Source: JAJEBT01 sp965221485 (GTDB lineage Bacteria > Pseudomonadota > Alphaproteobacteria > MPNO01 > UBA830). Taken from it: a stretch of DNA of 64,000 nt. The stretch spans positions 2,666,001-2,730,000 of the forward strand of contig OZ244893.1 of assembly GCA_965221485.1 (NCBI GenBank), given 5' to 3'. Both the position numbers and the translations under genes were made by a program. The notes below the pieces were generated by a model. That model did no database searches. It saw only the letters and a list, made by a program, of their open reading frames with translations, and had not been told where the DNA came from. Below, in pieces: positions 9,589-19,027 of this stretch. Numbering within the stretch: the first letter of the stretch is position 1; every line of letters starts with the position of its first letter.

Positions 9589-10463
9589 TGTGGCGATCCC
9601 TCCTCTTCATGCCGGTGCTGGAAGAGCGCTTTCTGGCAAAAGCCAGCGAGCGCGGTGCAGATGCGGTCGTTCTCGACCTTGAGGCCAGCATAGTTCCTGC
9701 CCGCAAGCACGAAGCGCGGGCCGCGCTGGCACCGGCAGTCGAGAGGCTGCGCGGCAGGGGGCCAGATATTCTTGTCCGGATCAACATGCCCTGGAGGGCA
9801 GCGCTGAAGGATCTGGAATTTGCCGTTCGTCCCGGCGTCAAGGCCATTGCGATGGCCGGTTGCGAAACAGTTGCGTATGTCGAGGCAGTTGACGCCTGCA
9901 TTGGCGAACTGGAAGCGGAACATGGCCTTCGGCCTGGAAGTGTCCGGATGGTCCCGGTCATCGAGACCCCGCGCGGCGTGCGTGACGCCGATGACATCTT
10001 GCAGGCCGCTGACCGGATTGCCTGCGTCGGATTCGGTATCGAAGACTATCTCGCCGTGATGCAGGCCCCCCCATCGATCGAACTTCAGACGATGACAGGT
10101 CTGAGAGTGGCGGAGGCCGCGCGCGCCGCCGGGGTTACGCCTCTGATCGTCCCGGAAACACTGGGCAACCTGAGTGATCTTGATGCTTTTGAGAAAGCCG
10201 CCGAACGAGGCCTCCAGATGGGATCAGAAGGCGGATTCGCAGCCCATCCCGGACAGGTCGAACGCCTCAACCGGGTCTTTACGCCATCCGCGGAGGAACT
10301 CGACACCGCCCGGCGCATTGTCGCTGCCGCAAGGGAAGCGGAACGCGCCGGCATTGGCGTCGTGCGTCTCGACGGCAGAATGATCGACGGCCCCATTATC
10401 GTCCGCTCCGAGCGGCTTGTGGAGCGCGCAAGGCGCTACCAGAAATCCGCCCCGGCGGGTTGA
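9585..10463 (+). CDS. CitE/HpcH-type CoA ester lyase
   Basis: A 292-residue TIM-barrel lyase of the CitE / malyl-CoA / citramalyl-CoA lyase family. Metal ligands expected for the family are present: the glutamate in V-I-E-T-P-R-G and the aspartate in G-F-G-I-E-D-Y-L. The usual D-L-E-D-S-V motif reads D-L-E-A-S-I, so its second acidic residue is lost. The G-F-A-A-H-P-G-Q segment matches the conserved C-terminal I-H-P motif. It overlaps the CoA-transferase stop by 4 nt. Likely role: cleavage of the CoA ester made by its neighbour into acetyl-CoA plus a 2-oxo acid. Confidence 0.87.
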   Translation: MMWRSLLFMPVLEERFLAKASERGADAVVLDLEASIVPARKHEARAALAPAVERLRGRGPDILVRINMPWRAALKDLEFAVRPGVKAIAMAGCETVAYVEAVDACIGELEAEHGLRPGSVRMVPVIETPRGVRDADDILQAADRIACVGFGIEDYLAVMQAPPSIELQTMTGLRVAEAARAAGVTPLIVPETLGNLSDLDAFEKAAERGLQMGSEGGFAAHPGQVERLNRVFTPSAEELDTARRIVAAAREAERAGIGVVRLDGRMIDGPIIVRSERLVERARRYQKSAPAG

Positions 10464-10499
10464 CCGGAACCTTGCCAGGCAGGCAAGCAGGCTCCGGTC
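10462..10499. terminator. Hairpin between convergent genes
   Basis: The arms GACCGGA and TCCGGTC enclose an inner stem CTTGCC/GGCAAG. It lies just past the lyase stop and facing the rhodanese gene. With no T-run it is at best a weak bidirectional terminator. Confidence 0.45.
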
Positions 10500-10551
10500 G
10501 CGCCCGGCTCCCCTTGACGCCATAGAGCGAAGGCAACCGCGGCCCTTGTAT

Positions 10552-10953
10552 TCATCTTCTTTTCGGTTGTTCCACCACGGCTCCACCACCTTCTTTCCAG
10601 GCCGTAAATCCGCCCGCAAGATGAGCCACGGGTTGCAAACCCATATCCTGAAGCGTCTTTGTCGCCAATGCCGAACGCCAGCCCGAAGCACAATAGAGAA
10701 TCAACTTGCGGCCACTGGCAAAAACCTCCCTGTGATAGGGGCTCTCGGGATCAACCCAGAACTCCAGCATGCCGCGCGGTGCATGAATTGCATCACGAAT
10801 GCGGCCCTCGCGTTCGAGTTCCCTGATATCACGAATATCAACGAACAGAATGTTGTCGTCGGCAACGAGATCCCTTGCGGTCCCCACATCGACACTCTCC
10901 ACTTCCATGTCGGCCGCTTCCACCATCTCTCGTGCCGTCATCCTGAGAGGCAT
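10552..10953 (-). CDS. Rhodanese-like sulfurtransferase domain protein
   Basis: A single-domain rhodanese of 133 residues, predicted cytoplasmic. F-V-D-I-R-D precedes the body of the fold, and the active-site loop is C88-A-S-G-W-R, with the catalytic cysteine and a six-residue loop. The C-terminal half ends in the typical L-A-G-G-F-T-A-W. ATG 10953 is chosen because GGAG lies 8 nt upstream; the frame is open to 10986. It is on the same strand as the monooxygenase, 220 nt downstream of it. The sulfur acceptor is unknown. Confidence 0.85.
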   Translation of the reverse strand: MPLRMTAREMVEAADMEVESVDVGTARDLVADDNILFVDIRDIRELEREGRIRDAIHAPRGMLEFWVDPESPYHREVFASGRKLILYCASGWRSALATKTLQDMGLQPVAHLAGGFTAWKEGGGAVVEQPKRR

Positions 10954-11173
10954 GATCCATACTCCCTGAGCTGATCCGACCAGCATGCATCATCGTTACT
11001 GGAACGGCAATATCGCCAAAGACGTATCAACTCGCGAGAGCAGTGACAGGAAGGATCGCGTGACAAGGCGCGCCGGGCCCTCCGTTGCCTTGCGAATGTT
11101 ACCGAGGTAACCGGTGATACCCTTTCTGGCGGACCAGGCAGCATCCGACAGGAACCGGAACGCAAATCGGAAG

Positions 11174-12850
11174 TCAGGGAATGTCTTGCCTGGAGGTTCG
11201 TGAAGCGCCGCGAACCCGATCAAGGATTTCACCAGGGTCCGATGGCGGGTCATTGCTTCGCCAGGCGACATGTCCGTCAGGCCGAACCAGAACGAGGGCA
11301 CGGCCATAAAGCGAAACGATGTCCCTGCAGGTGATGTTGACGACCCGGAACGGAACCTTTCGTGCATGCGCTGCGGCAACAAGACCTGCCGGGTCCGGCT
11401 TCCCGGAACCGAGGCGCAAAAGAACGAAACCCCGGCCAAACAGGTCAAGGGTCGAACGGCCGTCCTCAAGCAAGCCATGCGGGGCACGCGATCCCGGCCG
11501 TGCTGTCTGCTCATATTCGGTGGGCTCGATACTTGGCGGAGCCGTGCCGTCAGACACACAAATCGGCGAATTCTCATAGACATAGCCCAGATGGATCCCG
11601 AGCGTACGCCACTCGCGCGTCATTGCCCGTGCCAGATCGTCACCAATTCGCTGGCGCCTCGCTTCACCCCGAAGCGTCCGATCAAGGAGGCGCGGTTCGG
11701 CTGGCGGTGACAGCATCCGGGCGAGATTACCGCTGGCTTCCCTGACATTGCGTTCGGCAACCGGTCGGCGTTCGGCTGTATAGGACCGGAGTAATGCCTC
11801 TCCACCCCAGCCTTCAAGCACCGCCCCGATCTTCCAGGACAAATCAACAGCGTCCCCGATACCGGTATTCATTCCGAATCCGCCGGTCGGCGACATCGCG
11901 TGTGCAGCATCACCGGCAATGAACACGGGTCCGTCACCGAACTGCTCTGCCACAAGTTCACGCCGTCTCCAGGGCATGACAGACAGGATTTCATAATCGA
12001 AAGGGCATCCCACAGCCCGTTCGATAGCAGCGCGAATTTCGTTTTCATCAAGGCTCCGGCCGTCAACACTCGAACGGACGATCGACATCCTCCATTGGTC
12101 ACGTCCGTTGATGGCAACGATGGTGGCCCATGTCCCTTCGGGGCCGACGAATATGAAGCGATAGCCGGGGCGCTTGTCATGCAGCGCTTCAAAGCCACTG
12201 CAGCGAAAGATGATGTTGGTCGTGAAAGTCAGCGCCGGATTGCCGATCATCCTGGTGCCGAGTGCGGCCCGGACCAGACTTGACGCTCCGTCACATCCGA
12301 CCAGGAACTGTGCGGCCAGCCACTCACGGCGGCCGGTTTCCCGATTACATACCTCGGCGGCAACACCGCCGGCAGACAAATGCAAACGCTCGAAACGGGT
12401 CTGATACCGCAGCGTCACCGTCCGGTGTGAAGCAGCGTACCGGCGCAGGATCGGATCGAACATGTTCTGTGGGCAGCGCTCCCGCTTCTGCGGGCTTTCT
12501 GGCGGCGGCTCAGCCGCATTCATGCTGGGGACAGGGTAGCGTCCAATCTCCCAGCCTTCTGCGAGGCTGCCAGCGACGTAAACATTGTCCTGCGGGTAAT
12601 CGCGATTGTAGGGCGAGGATTCGACATCACCAACGATCCCCCAGCGGCGGCAAAACTCCATCGTGCGATGACCGACAAGGTCCTGACGAGGCTGGAGAAT
12701 GGCCCCGTCTGATTGCTCGACCAGTATGCAGGATATACCGCGCCATCCGAGGTCCCCGGCAAGCGCCAGCCCGACAGGGCCGCCGCCAATAATCAGGACG
12801 GAAGTTTCGTCCTCACGCCTGGATGCAACAGCCTGTTCCCGTTCAGTCAT
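11174..12850 (-). CDS. FAD-dependent aromatic-type monooxygenase (UbiH/PheA/MhpA class)
   Basis: A 558-residue single-component flavoprotein hydroxylase. It has the dinucleotide motif G-G-G-P-V-G at 22-27, the FAD/NADPH motif G-C-D-G-A-S near 185-190 and G-D-A-A-H-A-M-S-P-T-G-G near 313-324, in family order. A thioredoxin-like C-terminal extension (about 430-555) is usual for the phenol/MhpA subgroup. Its start overlaps the aldolase stop by 8 nt, so the two are co-translated. An aromatic or polyketide-like substrate is inferred from the family only. Confidence 0.88.
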   Translation of the reverse strand: MTEREQAVASRREDETSVLIIGGGPVGLALAGDLGWRGISCILVEQSDGAILQPRQDLVGHRTMEFCRRWGIVGDVESSPYNRDYPQDNVYVAGSLAEGWEIGRYPVPSMNAAEPPPESPQKRERCPQNMFDPILRRYAASHRTVTLRYQTRFERLHLSAGGVAAEVCNRETGRREWLAAQFLVGCDGASSLVRAALGTRMIGNPALTFTTNIIFRCSGFEALHDKRPGYRFIFVGPEGTWATIVAINGRDQWRMSIVRSSVDGRSLDENEIRAAIERAVGCPFDYEILSVMPWRRRELVAEQFGDGPVFIAGDAAHAMSPTGGFGMNTGIGDAVDLSWKIGAVLEGWGGEALLRSYTAERRPVAERNVREASGNLARMLSPPAEPRLLDRTLRGEARRQRIGDDLARAMTREWRTLGIHLGYVYENSPICVSDGTAPPSIEPTEYEQTARPGSRAPHGLLEDGRSTLDLFGRGFVLLRLGSGKPDPAGLVAAAHARKVPFRVVNITCRDIVSLYGRALVLVRPDGHVAWRSNDPPSDPGEILDRVRGASRTSRQDIP

Positions 12851-13586
12851 CGCGACGGGGGTGATCTTTCAGCATGTCCCCACAACCTGCCAGCGTCGCC
12901 CAATATTCCCAGGCCCGCCAGAATTCCGGTCCGTCCGGTCTCATTTCCAGTCGTTTGGCAATTTCCCCTTCAGAGAGCCCCTTCACCCGGCCAAACCGGA
13001 GAGCCGCAGTGAGGATTCGCGCATTTCTGGGCACCATGACCGAGAGACGAACAACCTCCGAAAGTGACCGCGCAGCCGCCGTAAATCCGTGGCCCCGCAT
13101 CAGAACAACCCGATTGTTTCCCAGGGCTCCCGCAAGATCACGCCCCTGCTCCATGTTGATCACGAGAAGCGTCGTGTCTCCAAACTTGTCAGCGATATCC
13201 CAAACCGGCACGCGCGCTCCCATCAGACCGGCACTATGGATGACCGGCCGCAAGGATTCCTCAGTGATGCTGAAGGGCAGGACTTCCTCGGCATGGCTGT
13301 GCACCACCGCCATCACACCGGGGTTCCGCTCGTAGACGCCCGCATGAATGAAGCGCTCCAGATAGGGAGCACGGTCATCTTTCCCCCTCGCGGTCCCGTC
13401 AAGCCTGAACTCCATAATGTCCCCACGGGATACCAATGCCGGGCTGCGCGAGCAGGAGAGGAAAAAATGGTCCGGATCTCGAGGATTGCGAACGCTCACA
13501 TGACCATAGGCGTCGACAACGTTTTCGTTGGCAAGAATGCGATTGGCAACAACGATGTCTCGAAGCGCAGTTTCAGCATCGTTCAT
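12843..13586 (-). CDS. Class II aldolase/adducin-family protein
   Basis: A 247-residue metal-dependent aldolase-fold protein (fuculose-aldolase/adducin superfamily; it may also act as a decarboxylase or dehydratase). Zinc ligands are seen in V-V-H-S-H-A-E-E and in L-M-R-G-H-G-F, and an acidic residue lies in L-E-R-F-I-H. The frame is open to 13682, but the family N-terminus (E-T-A-L-R-D-I-V-V-A-N-R) fits the ATG at 13586. Coupled to the monooxygenase gene downstream, so they probably serve one catabolic path. Confidence 0.85.
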   Translation of the reverse strand: MNDAETALRDIVVANRILANENVVDAYGHVSVRNPRDPDHFFLSCSRSPALVSRGDIMEFRLDGTARGKDDRAPYLERFIHAGVYERNPGVMAVVHSHAEEVLPFSITEESLRPVIHSAGLMGARVPVWDIADKFGDTTLLVINMEQGRDLAGALGNNRVVLMRGHGFTAAARSLSEVVRLSVMVPRNARILTAALRFGRVKGLSEGEIAKRLEMRPDGPEFWRAWEYWATLAGCGDMLKDHPRRDD

Positions 13587-14345
13587 GATGTGGCTTTCCA
13601 GGCTGCCTCGGAGTTGTCGCTTTACTGTAGCCCGGTCACGCAGTCCCTGGAATTCCTGAAACGTCCGGACTGTCGAAGTCAACGCTCCTGTAAAGGAGAA
13701 ATCGGGTGCCGGTCTTCAATCCAGCCACCGGGTTATCTGCTACTCTCCGGCGGAGAGGCTCTCGGAAATTATGTCGGTCGACGGCGTTCCCGACGTCCCG
13801 GATTGCTCCGATTGGTCTTCCGTCGGATTTTGGGGAGAGGATTTTCTGCCGTCGGGCGCTCATGGCTGGTGCGGGCAGCCTCCGGAAGCTGGCATTCCGG
13901 CAGGATTTACCTGACCCGATGGCTGATCTCCCGGCCAATGGTCGGGGCTATGGCGTCGTGTTGGCCCTCTCGTCATGCCAGTTTGATCAGGGGCGGGCCT
14001 CCGAAGACGATAGTACTGCTGATCTTGGGCGGGTTGGAAAGAGGAGACCCGATCCTTGGGTTGTGATCGGATAGCAGCGTTTCCGTCACCGGGAAGGGTC
14101 TGCACAGACCTTGTTAACGGCGAGCCTTGCCCTCGCTCTCCGAAGGTTGGCTGAAAATGGTCACCGGAAACGGCGGTCTCAGCGGCCAGGCGCACAGGGC
14201 CGATGATCGGCCCCGGTTCAGTTTTCCGCCTCTCCGGACAACCGCCAATGCTTGGGCTGCCGGGGGTAATCCGCTATTCTGGTAAAGTCCTTCCACACAT
14301 CCTTGAATATCCAGGAACAGCGATGCCGACAGCGGACAAACGGCC
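13587..14345. other. 0.75-kb spacer without a recognisable gene
   Basis: It lies between the divergent aldolase and threonine aldolase-like genes. Frames are short and mixed. One minus-strand frame (13860-14195) has a faint transposase-like flavour that I could not substantiate. Promoters for both flanking genes must be here, but none stands out. Confidence 0.35.
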
Positions 14346-15365
14346 GTGACCGGACGTAATTTCGTCAGCGACAATGTCGCTCCGGTCCACCCTGCGGTGA
14401 TGGCAGCAATCGCAGCCGCCAATACGGGCGCTGAACCCTCCTACGGGGACGACACGATATCCGCACGCCTTGACGAAATCGTAGGCCGGGTGTTCAAAAC
14501 CGATGTCCGGGTTGTGCCGGTTACCACCGGGACCGCGGCAAACGCCTTTTCACTCGCCGCCATGGCCGCTCCGGGCACCAGCATCTACTGCCATGATGAT
14601 GCACATATCAAGGTTGCCGAAGAGGGCGCCCCTGGCTTCTACGTATCAGGCGGGGAGTGCGTGGGGGTGGCTGGTAAAGAGGGCCGCATTGACCCGACCG
14701 CGCTCTCCCGGGCGCTCAACGACTGCACAAGCGACAGACCTGCCCTCCTCAGCATCACCCAGGCTACTGAGCGGGGAACGATCTATAAGGCAGCCGTGAT
14801 CGCGGAACTCGCCACAATCGCCCACAATGCCGGGCTCCAGGTACAGCTCGATGGGGCGCGGTTTGCCAATGCCGTCGCCGGGCTTGACTGCGATCCGGCG
14901 GACATCGCCCAGCAGGCTGGTATCGACGCACTCGCCTTCGGTACGTCCAAAAACGGCACCCTCAATGCCGAAGCCGTCATTTTTTTCGACCCCGCATGCG
15001 CTGACGAACTGTATTCGCTGCGAAAGCGCTCCGGCCACGACTATTCAAAAATGCGTTATCTCAGCGCCCAACTGGAGGCCTATCTCAAGGACGGCCTGTG
15101 GCTTGAACTCGCAAGCCATGCAAATGCAATGGCTCGCCGCCTTGCAGACGGAATGTCCTCTCATCCCGAAGTGACGCTTCTGGCGCCCGTCGAAGCCAAC
15201 CTGGTCTTCCTTGACATGCCGACCGGAATAATCTCGAAACTTCGCGCAAGCGGGTTCCCCGTGGAAACCGGACGCAGCGGCAACGGCGTAAGGCTGGTCC
15301 CGAGTTATGCCACCACAACCGAAGACGTTGACCGTCTCGTTGATGCAGCGTTCTTCCGGTCCTGA
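14346..15365 (+). CDS. Low-specificity L-threonine aldolase-like PLP enzyme
   Basis: A 339-residue fold-type I PLP enzyme that would cleave threonine or allo-threonine to glycine and acetaldehyde. It begins near the typical F-V-S-D-N-V-A-P-V-H-P. The PLP aspartate is in Q-L-D-G-A-R-F-A-N-A and the Schiff-base lysine in F-G-T-S-K-N-G. The start is GTG 14346 with a weak ribosome site. It is convergent with crtB and marks the left edge of the photosynthesis cluster. Related beta-eliminating lyases cannot be excluded. Confidence 0.87.
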   Translation: MTGRNFVSDNVAPVHPAVMAAIAAANTGAEPSYGDDTISARLDEIVGRVFKTDVRVVPVTTGTAANAFSLAAMAAPGTSIYCHDDAHIKVAEEGAPGFYVSGGECVGVAGKEGRIDPTALSRALNDCTSDRPALLSITQATERGTIYKAAVIAELATIAHNAGLQVQLDGARFANAVAGLDCDPADIAQQAGIDALAFGTSKNGTLNAEAVIFFDPACADELYSLRKRSGHDYSKMRYLSAQLEAYLKDGLWLELASHANAMARRLADGMSSHPEVTLLAPVEANLVFLDMPTGIISKLRASGFPVETGRSGNGVRLVPSYATTTEDVDRLVDAAFFRS

Positions 15366-15495
15366 CAGCCGGCCCATGCATTCAGGATAGCGTGCGGCCG
15401 CCTCCGGAACGGGAACCTCCGGTGGAAAGGGACGGGGCTTTAGTCAAAACTCCAGGGCCAGCGATCGTCTGGCTGCCAGGGAGCGGTCGGGACAG

Positions 15496-16476
15496 TCAGG
15501 GTTCGGCAACCCCGAGATTGTCAGGAGATTGGCCGACAAAATCGGCCTTTGTCCATATATTGGGGCGCAAGGGTTCCTGATAGACAGGCTTCTGAATCAG
15601 ACCTCCGATCGCCCTGGCACCGCCGCGCCCCAGCCAGTACAGTTTCTGCATCTGGCTGGTCGACACGCGCCGGTCCCAGGCGCCATCACCTCGCGCCCGA
15701 ATCAGAAGTCCGATATCCCGATAAACCCCAAGGGCCGTGCCGACGGCCCACCCGGCCCGGAACGGGAGCCGCTTCACACCTGTGCAAGCCGAACCGTAAT
15801 AGGGTTCTGCGGTATCCAGAATACGTCCGGCCAACAGGCTGACGGAGGAACGGTGCTGCGGTTGCGCAATTTCACTTGCCGGAAGGCTGACGTCATCAAG
15901 CCAGTCTCCGGGCAGATAAACCCGGCCCCGTCTGGCGTCTTCAACAATATCGCGGGCAATATTTGTTAACTGAAATGCAATTCCAAGATCAGCCGCCCGA
16001 ACCAGAATACTCGGTGTTCTGACACCCATCACCATGGACATCATGACCCCGACCACTCCGGCGACATGATAGCAATAGTCCAGGACCTCTTCCACGTTGC
16101 GGTAGCGTCGGCCCGATACGTCCATCGCAAACCCGTCGAGCAGTTCGAGAGGGAAACGTGGTGGAATTTCGCACTTGCGAACCACCCTGCGCAGGCCCTC
16201 GAACGCGAAATTGGAAACAGGACCTCCGTCGATTGCGCTCCTTGTAAATTCATAGAGCTGTTCGAGCCGCTGTTCCGCAGGCAGATCCGAATTGGCCTTG
16301 TTTCCAATTCCGAGATCCTGATCGTCGATCATGTCGTCGCAGTACCTGCACCATGCGTACAGCATCGCGACGTCATCACGCATTTCAGCAGAAAAAATGT
16401 TTGCCGCGCTCGAAAAACTGCGCGAGCCCTGCCGCAGGGTTTCGCGGCAGCGGAGTTTCAGGTCGTGTACTGCCAT
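15496..16476 (-). CDS. crtB: Phytoene synthase
   Basis: Condenses two geranylgeranyl diphosphates to phytoene, the first committed carotenoid step; membrane-associated. 326 residues with both prenyl-diphosphate metal motifs: D-D-M-I-D-D in W-C-R-Y-C-D-D-M-I-D and the second in N-I-A-R-D-I-V-E-D. R-G-R-V-Y-L-P follows as in CrtB. It overlaps the crtI end by 19 nt and is the last gene of the minus-strand series starting at bchG. Confidence 0.95.
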   Translation of the reverse strand: MAVHDLKLRCRETLRQGSRSFSSAANIFSAEMRDDVAMLYAWCRYCDDMIDDQDLGIGNKANSDLPAEQRLEQLYEFTRSAIDGGPVSNFAFEGLRRVVRKCEIPPRFPLELLDGFAMDVSGRRYRNVEEVLDYCYHVAGVVGVMMSMVMGVRTPSILVRAADLGIAFQLTNIARDIVEDARRGRVYLPGDWLDDVSLPASEIAQPQHRSSVSLLAGRILDTAEPYYGSACTGVKRLPFRAGWAVGTALGVYRDIGLLIRARGDGAWDRRVSTSQMQKLYWLGRGGARAIGGLIQKPVYQEPLRPNIWTKADFVGQSPDNLGVAEP

Positions 16477-18014
16477 GCCGTCACGTCGCCGGATGAGGAT
16501 TGCGAGGATTGGGTCTCGGAAACGGGTGTCAGACCAAGATCAGCCTGGACAAGCGACGCTGTGGCCCTGGCTGAGCCGACAACGCCGGGAATTCCGGCCC
16601 CTGGATGCGTGCCCGCGCCGACGATGTAAAGACCACCGATCTGGCTGTCGCGATTATGCGGCCGGAAATATGCGCTTTGCTGAAGTACCGGTTCCAGTGA
16701 GAAGGCCGACCCATGCGCAGCGTTGAGTTCATCCCTGAAATCAAGCGGCGTAAAAAACCGGCATGTCAGCAGATTGTCGAAAAGGTCTTCAAACAGCGTG
16801 CGCTGGAGATACTGCAGAAGCCGATCCCTGCAGGCAGGGCCGGCCACCGTCCAGTCGATACCGCCGTGACCGAGATGAGGCACGGGTGCGAGGGCGTAAA
16901 ACGTGCTGCAGCCTTCCGGCGCGAGCGACGGGTCAGTTGTCGACGGCGCATGCAGGTAGACCGAAAAATCGTCCGAGAGCACACCCCTTTTGAAGATGTC
17001 CTTCAGCAGTTCCCTGTAGCGCGGTCCGAAGAGGACGCTGTGATGAGCAATGTGGGGATAGCGTCCCTTGAGGCCGAAATACACCACAAACAGGGAGTTG
17101 CTCATCCGCTTGCGAGCCAGGCGGCGGCCCTTGCGGTGGCCCTGAGGGGACTTCCTCAGAAGCCGCGTGTAGGTATGGACAACATCGGCGTTGCTGACAA
17201 CCGCATCATGCCGTTCCGATGTACCGGCACCTGTCCGGACCCCGATTACCCGGCTTCCCTCTGTTTCGATGGCGTCCACCGGGGTGTCAAGCCGGATCTC
17301 GCCACCAATCTCGGTGAACAGATCGACCAGAGACTGGATCAGGGCTCCCGTTCCACCCTTTGGAAAATACACACCCCAGCGGTGTTCGAGACCGTGGATC
17401 AGGGCGTAGATGGACGAGGTCGAAAACGGATTGCCGCCAACCAGCAGCGAATGGAAACTGAAGGCCTGGCGCAGGTGCGGATCCCGTATGTATTTGGCAA
17501 CGACAGAGTAGACGCTTCTCTGGCAGCCCAGCCGGACCAGGTTGGGCGCGACCCGGATCATGCTCCAGAAATTGAGAAACGGCACATGTCCGAGCTTGCA
17601 ATAGCCCTCTTCCAGAACGGCATTCGAGTAGTCAAGGAATTTGAGGTAACCGTCTACATCATCCGGCGACTTTGCGCGGATCTGACCCAGAAGGCGTTCG
17701 CGATCGTTCGTGTAATCAAAGGTAAAACCGTCTTCCCATCTGAGATGGTAGAACGGGTCAATCGGTGTCATGGAGACATACTGGTCCATCCGGCGGCCAG
17801 CAGCTTCAAATACCGCTGCAAGGCATGAAGGATCGGTTATGACCGTCGGCCCGGCATCGAAGACGAAGCCATTGTCGCGATAGACATAGGCGCGGCCGCC
17901 CGGCTTGTCGCGCGCTTCGTAAATCGTGGTCCGGGCGCCCGCGGCCTGAAGCCGAATGGCCACGGCCAATCCGCCGAAACCGCTTCCGACGACTGCAACC
18001 GAGGGAGGTGGCAT
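16458..18014 (-). CDS. crtI: Phytoene desaturase
   Basis: A FAD-dependent desaturase of 518 residues that converts phytoene to neurosporene or lycopene. The FAD motif V-V-G-S-G-F-G-G-L-A is at the N-terminus, followed by the K-P-G-G-R-A-Y-V and D-A-G-P-T-V-I-T signatures; G-I-P-G-V-V-G-S-A near the C-terminus is the carotenoid-oxidoreductase motif. It directly precedes crtB. Whether it runs three or four desaturation steps cannot be read, but crtC, crtD and crtF in the window suit a spirilloxanthin series. Confidence 0.96.
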   Translation of the reverse strand: MPPPSVAVVGSGFGGLAVAIRLQAAGARTTIYEARDKPGGRAYVYRDNGFVFDAGPTVITDPSCLAAVFEAAGRRMDQYVSMTPIDPFYHLRWEDGFTFDYTNDRERLLGQIRAKSPDDVDGYLKFLDYSNAVLEEGYCKLGHVPFLNFWSMIRVAPNLVRLGCQRSVYSVVAKYIRDPHLRQAFSFHSLLVGGNPFSTSSIYALIHGLEHRWGVYFPKGGTGALIQSLVDLFTEIGGEIRLDTPVDAIETEGSRVIGVRTGAGTSERHDAVVSNADVVHTYTRLLRKSPQGHRKGRRLARKRMSNSLFVVYFGLKGRYPHIAHHSVLFGPRYRELLKDIFKRGVLSDDFSVYLHAPSTTDPSLAPEGCSTFYALAPVPHLGHGGIDWTVAGPACRDRLLQYLQRTLFEDLFDNLLTCRFFTPLDFRDELNAAHGSAFSLEPVLQQSAYFRPHNRDSQIGGLYIVGAGTHPGAGIPGVVGSARATASLVQADLGLTPVSETQSSQSSSGDVTAWQYTT

Positions 18015-18046
18015 CCTGCGCTCCTGTGACCCGGATGAGCGCCCCG

Positions 18047-18454
18047 CTAACCTTCCTTGAGCGATTCCAGATAATCGATGACGTCTACCCGGAATTTCTT
18101 CTTCTTAAATTTCTGCAGCATCTTGTTTTTCGCTTTCTTGTTTCCGGTAAATTTCCGGAGGAACTTTCGCGGATCCTCAAGATAATCCATCAGATTCTCG
18201 CGTGTCCACACCAGGCCCATTTCCGCAGCCTGTTTCATGCCAGCGGAATATTTGAAATTCGGCACCTGTGCCGCCTTCCTGCCAAATATCTGATGCAGGC
18301 TGGGACCGACCTTGTTCTTGCCGGGGTCCAGGACATGGCAGGCCGCACACCGTTTGAAATTCTTCTCGCCCCTAGCAGCGTCTGCCCAGGCCGGAGCCTG
18401 CAGAAAAAGAAATGCGGCGAGCAATGCCGCGGTGAACCGGAAGAACAGGGTCAT
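18047..18454 (-). CDS. Soluble class I cytochrome c (cytochrome c2-like)
   Basis: A 135-residue periplasmic monohaem cytochrome. The signal peptide ends at about A-W-A-D-A (residue 26). The haem site is C36-A-A-C39-H40, and K-N-K-M probably gives the Met ligand. The C-terminal part is very lysine-rich around that Met (K-K-A-K-N-K-M and F-K-K-K-K-F), resembling the positive docking face of cytochromes c2. Placed between tspO and crtI in the cluster, it is the obvious soluble donor to a reaction centre without PufC. The exact role is inferred. Confidence 0.9.
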   Translation of the reverse strand: MTLFFRFTAALLAAFLFLQAPAWADAARGEKNFKRCAACHVLDPGKNKVGPSLHQIFGRKAAQVPNFKYSAGMKQAAEMGLVWTRENLMDYLEDPRKFLRKFTGNKKAKNKMLQKFKKKKFRVDVIDYLESLKEG

Positions 18455-18535
18455 GAGCAGTTTCCACTTCCATCAATAGTCATGAAGGATATCCAGGGCC
18501 ACGGGCGCACCGGGACATCAGGGCGGTCCGGGCCG

Positions 18536-19027
18536 TCATCCGAAGGGCGCGTTAAGGTCCACGACCGCGCGATTGAGCATCGCGGCAAAGGACACCCAGG
18601 CCAGATAGGGCAGCAACAGCCAGCCGGCACGCCTGTCATGTCGACCTACCAGAACGATCAGGACTGCAATCGACAGCCACAGAAAACTGACCTCCACGAA
18701 GGCCCAGTCCGGTCGTTTGACGCGAAAGAACAGCCAGCTCCAGCCAATGTTGAGAATCCCGTTCAGCAGGAATACGACCGTCGCAAGCGTGCGTTCCCAG
18801 CCCGGCGGAGCCGTTCGCCACATGATTGCGGCCGACAGGGCAGCCATTGCGAAAATCAGGGTCCAGGCCGGACCGAACAGCCAGTCGGCGGGCTTCCACG
18901 GCGGTGATTTCAGGTTCTGATACCATGGGCCGAGGTCCGTAATCGTACCACCCAGCATTGCAACCAGCAGGGCAACGCCCGCAGCGGCCGCAATGGGAAT
19001 CCAGGATCGTGTTGCGGATCTGGTCAA
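18536..19027 (-). CDS. tspO: TspO/MBR tryptophan-rich sensory protein
   Basis: A 163-residue membrane protein (CrtK of older maps) with five hydrophobic segments and the family patterns L-K-S-P-P-W-K-P and F-G-P-A-W-T. TspO binds porphyrins and modulates photosynthesis-gene expression in Rhodobacter. ATG 19027 overlaps the bchP stop (ATGA), so it is translated with bchP. Confidence 0.93.
   Translation of the reverse strand: MTRSATRSWIPIAAAAGVALLVAMLGGTITDLGPWYQNLKSPPWKPADWLFGPAWTLIFAMAALSAAIMWRTAPPGWERTLATVVFLLNGILNIGWSWLFFRVKRPDWAFVEVSFLWLSIAVLIVLVGRHDRRAGWLLLPYLAWVSFAAMLNRAVVDLNAPFG

Noticed and set aside
13683..14345. Possible insertion-sequence remnant
   Set aside because: No terminal repeats, no DDE motif and no recognisable transposase segment in any frame.
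16713..17828. 371-codon plus-strand frame
   Set aside because: Antisense to crtI.
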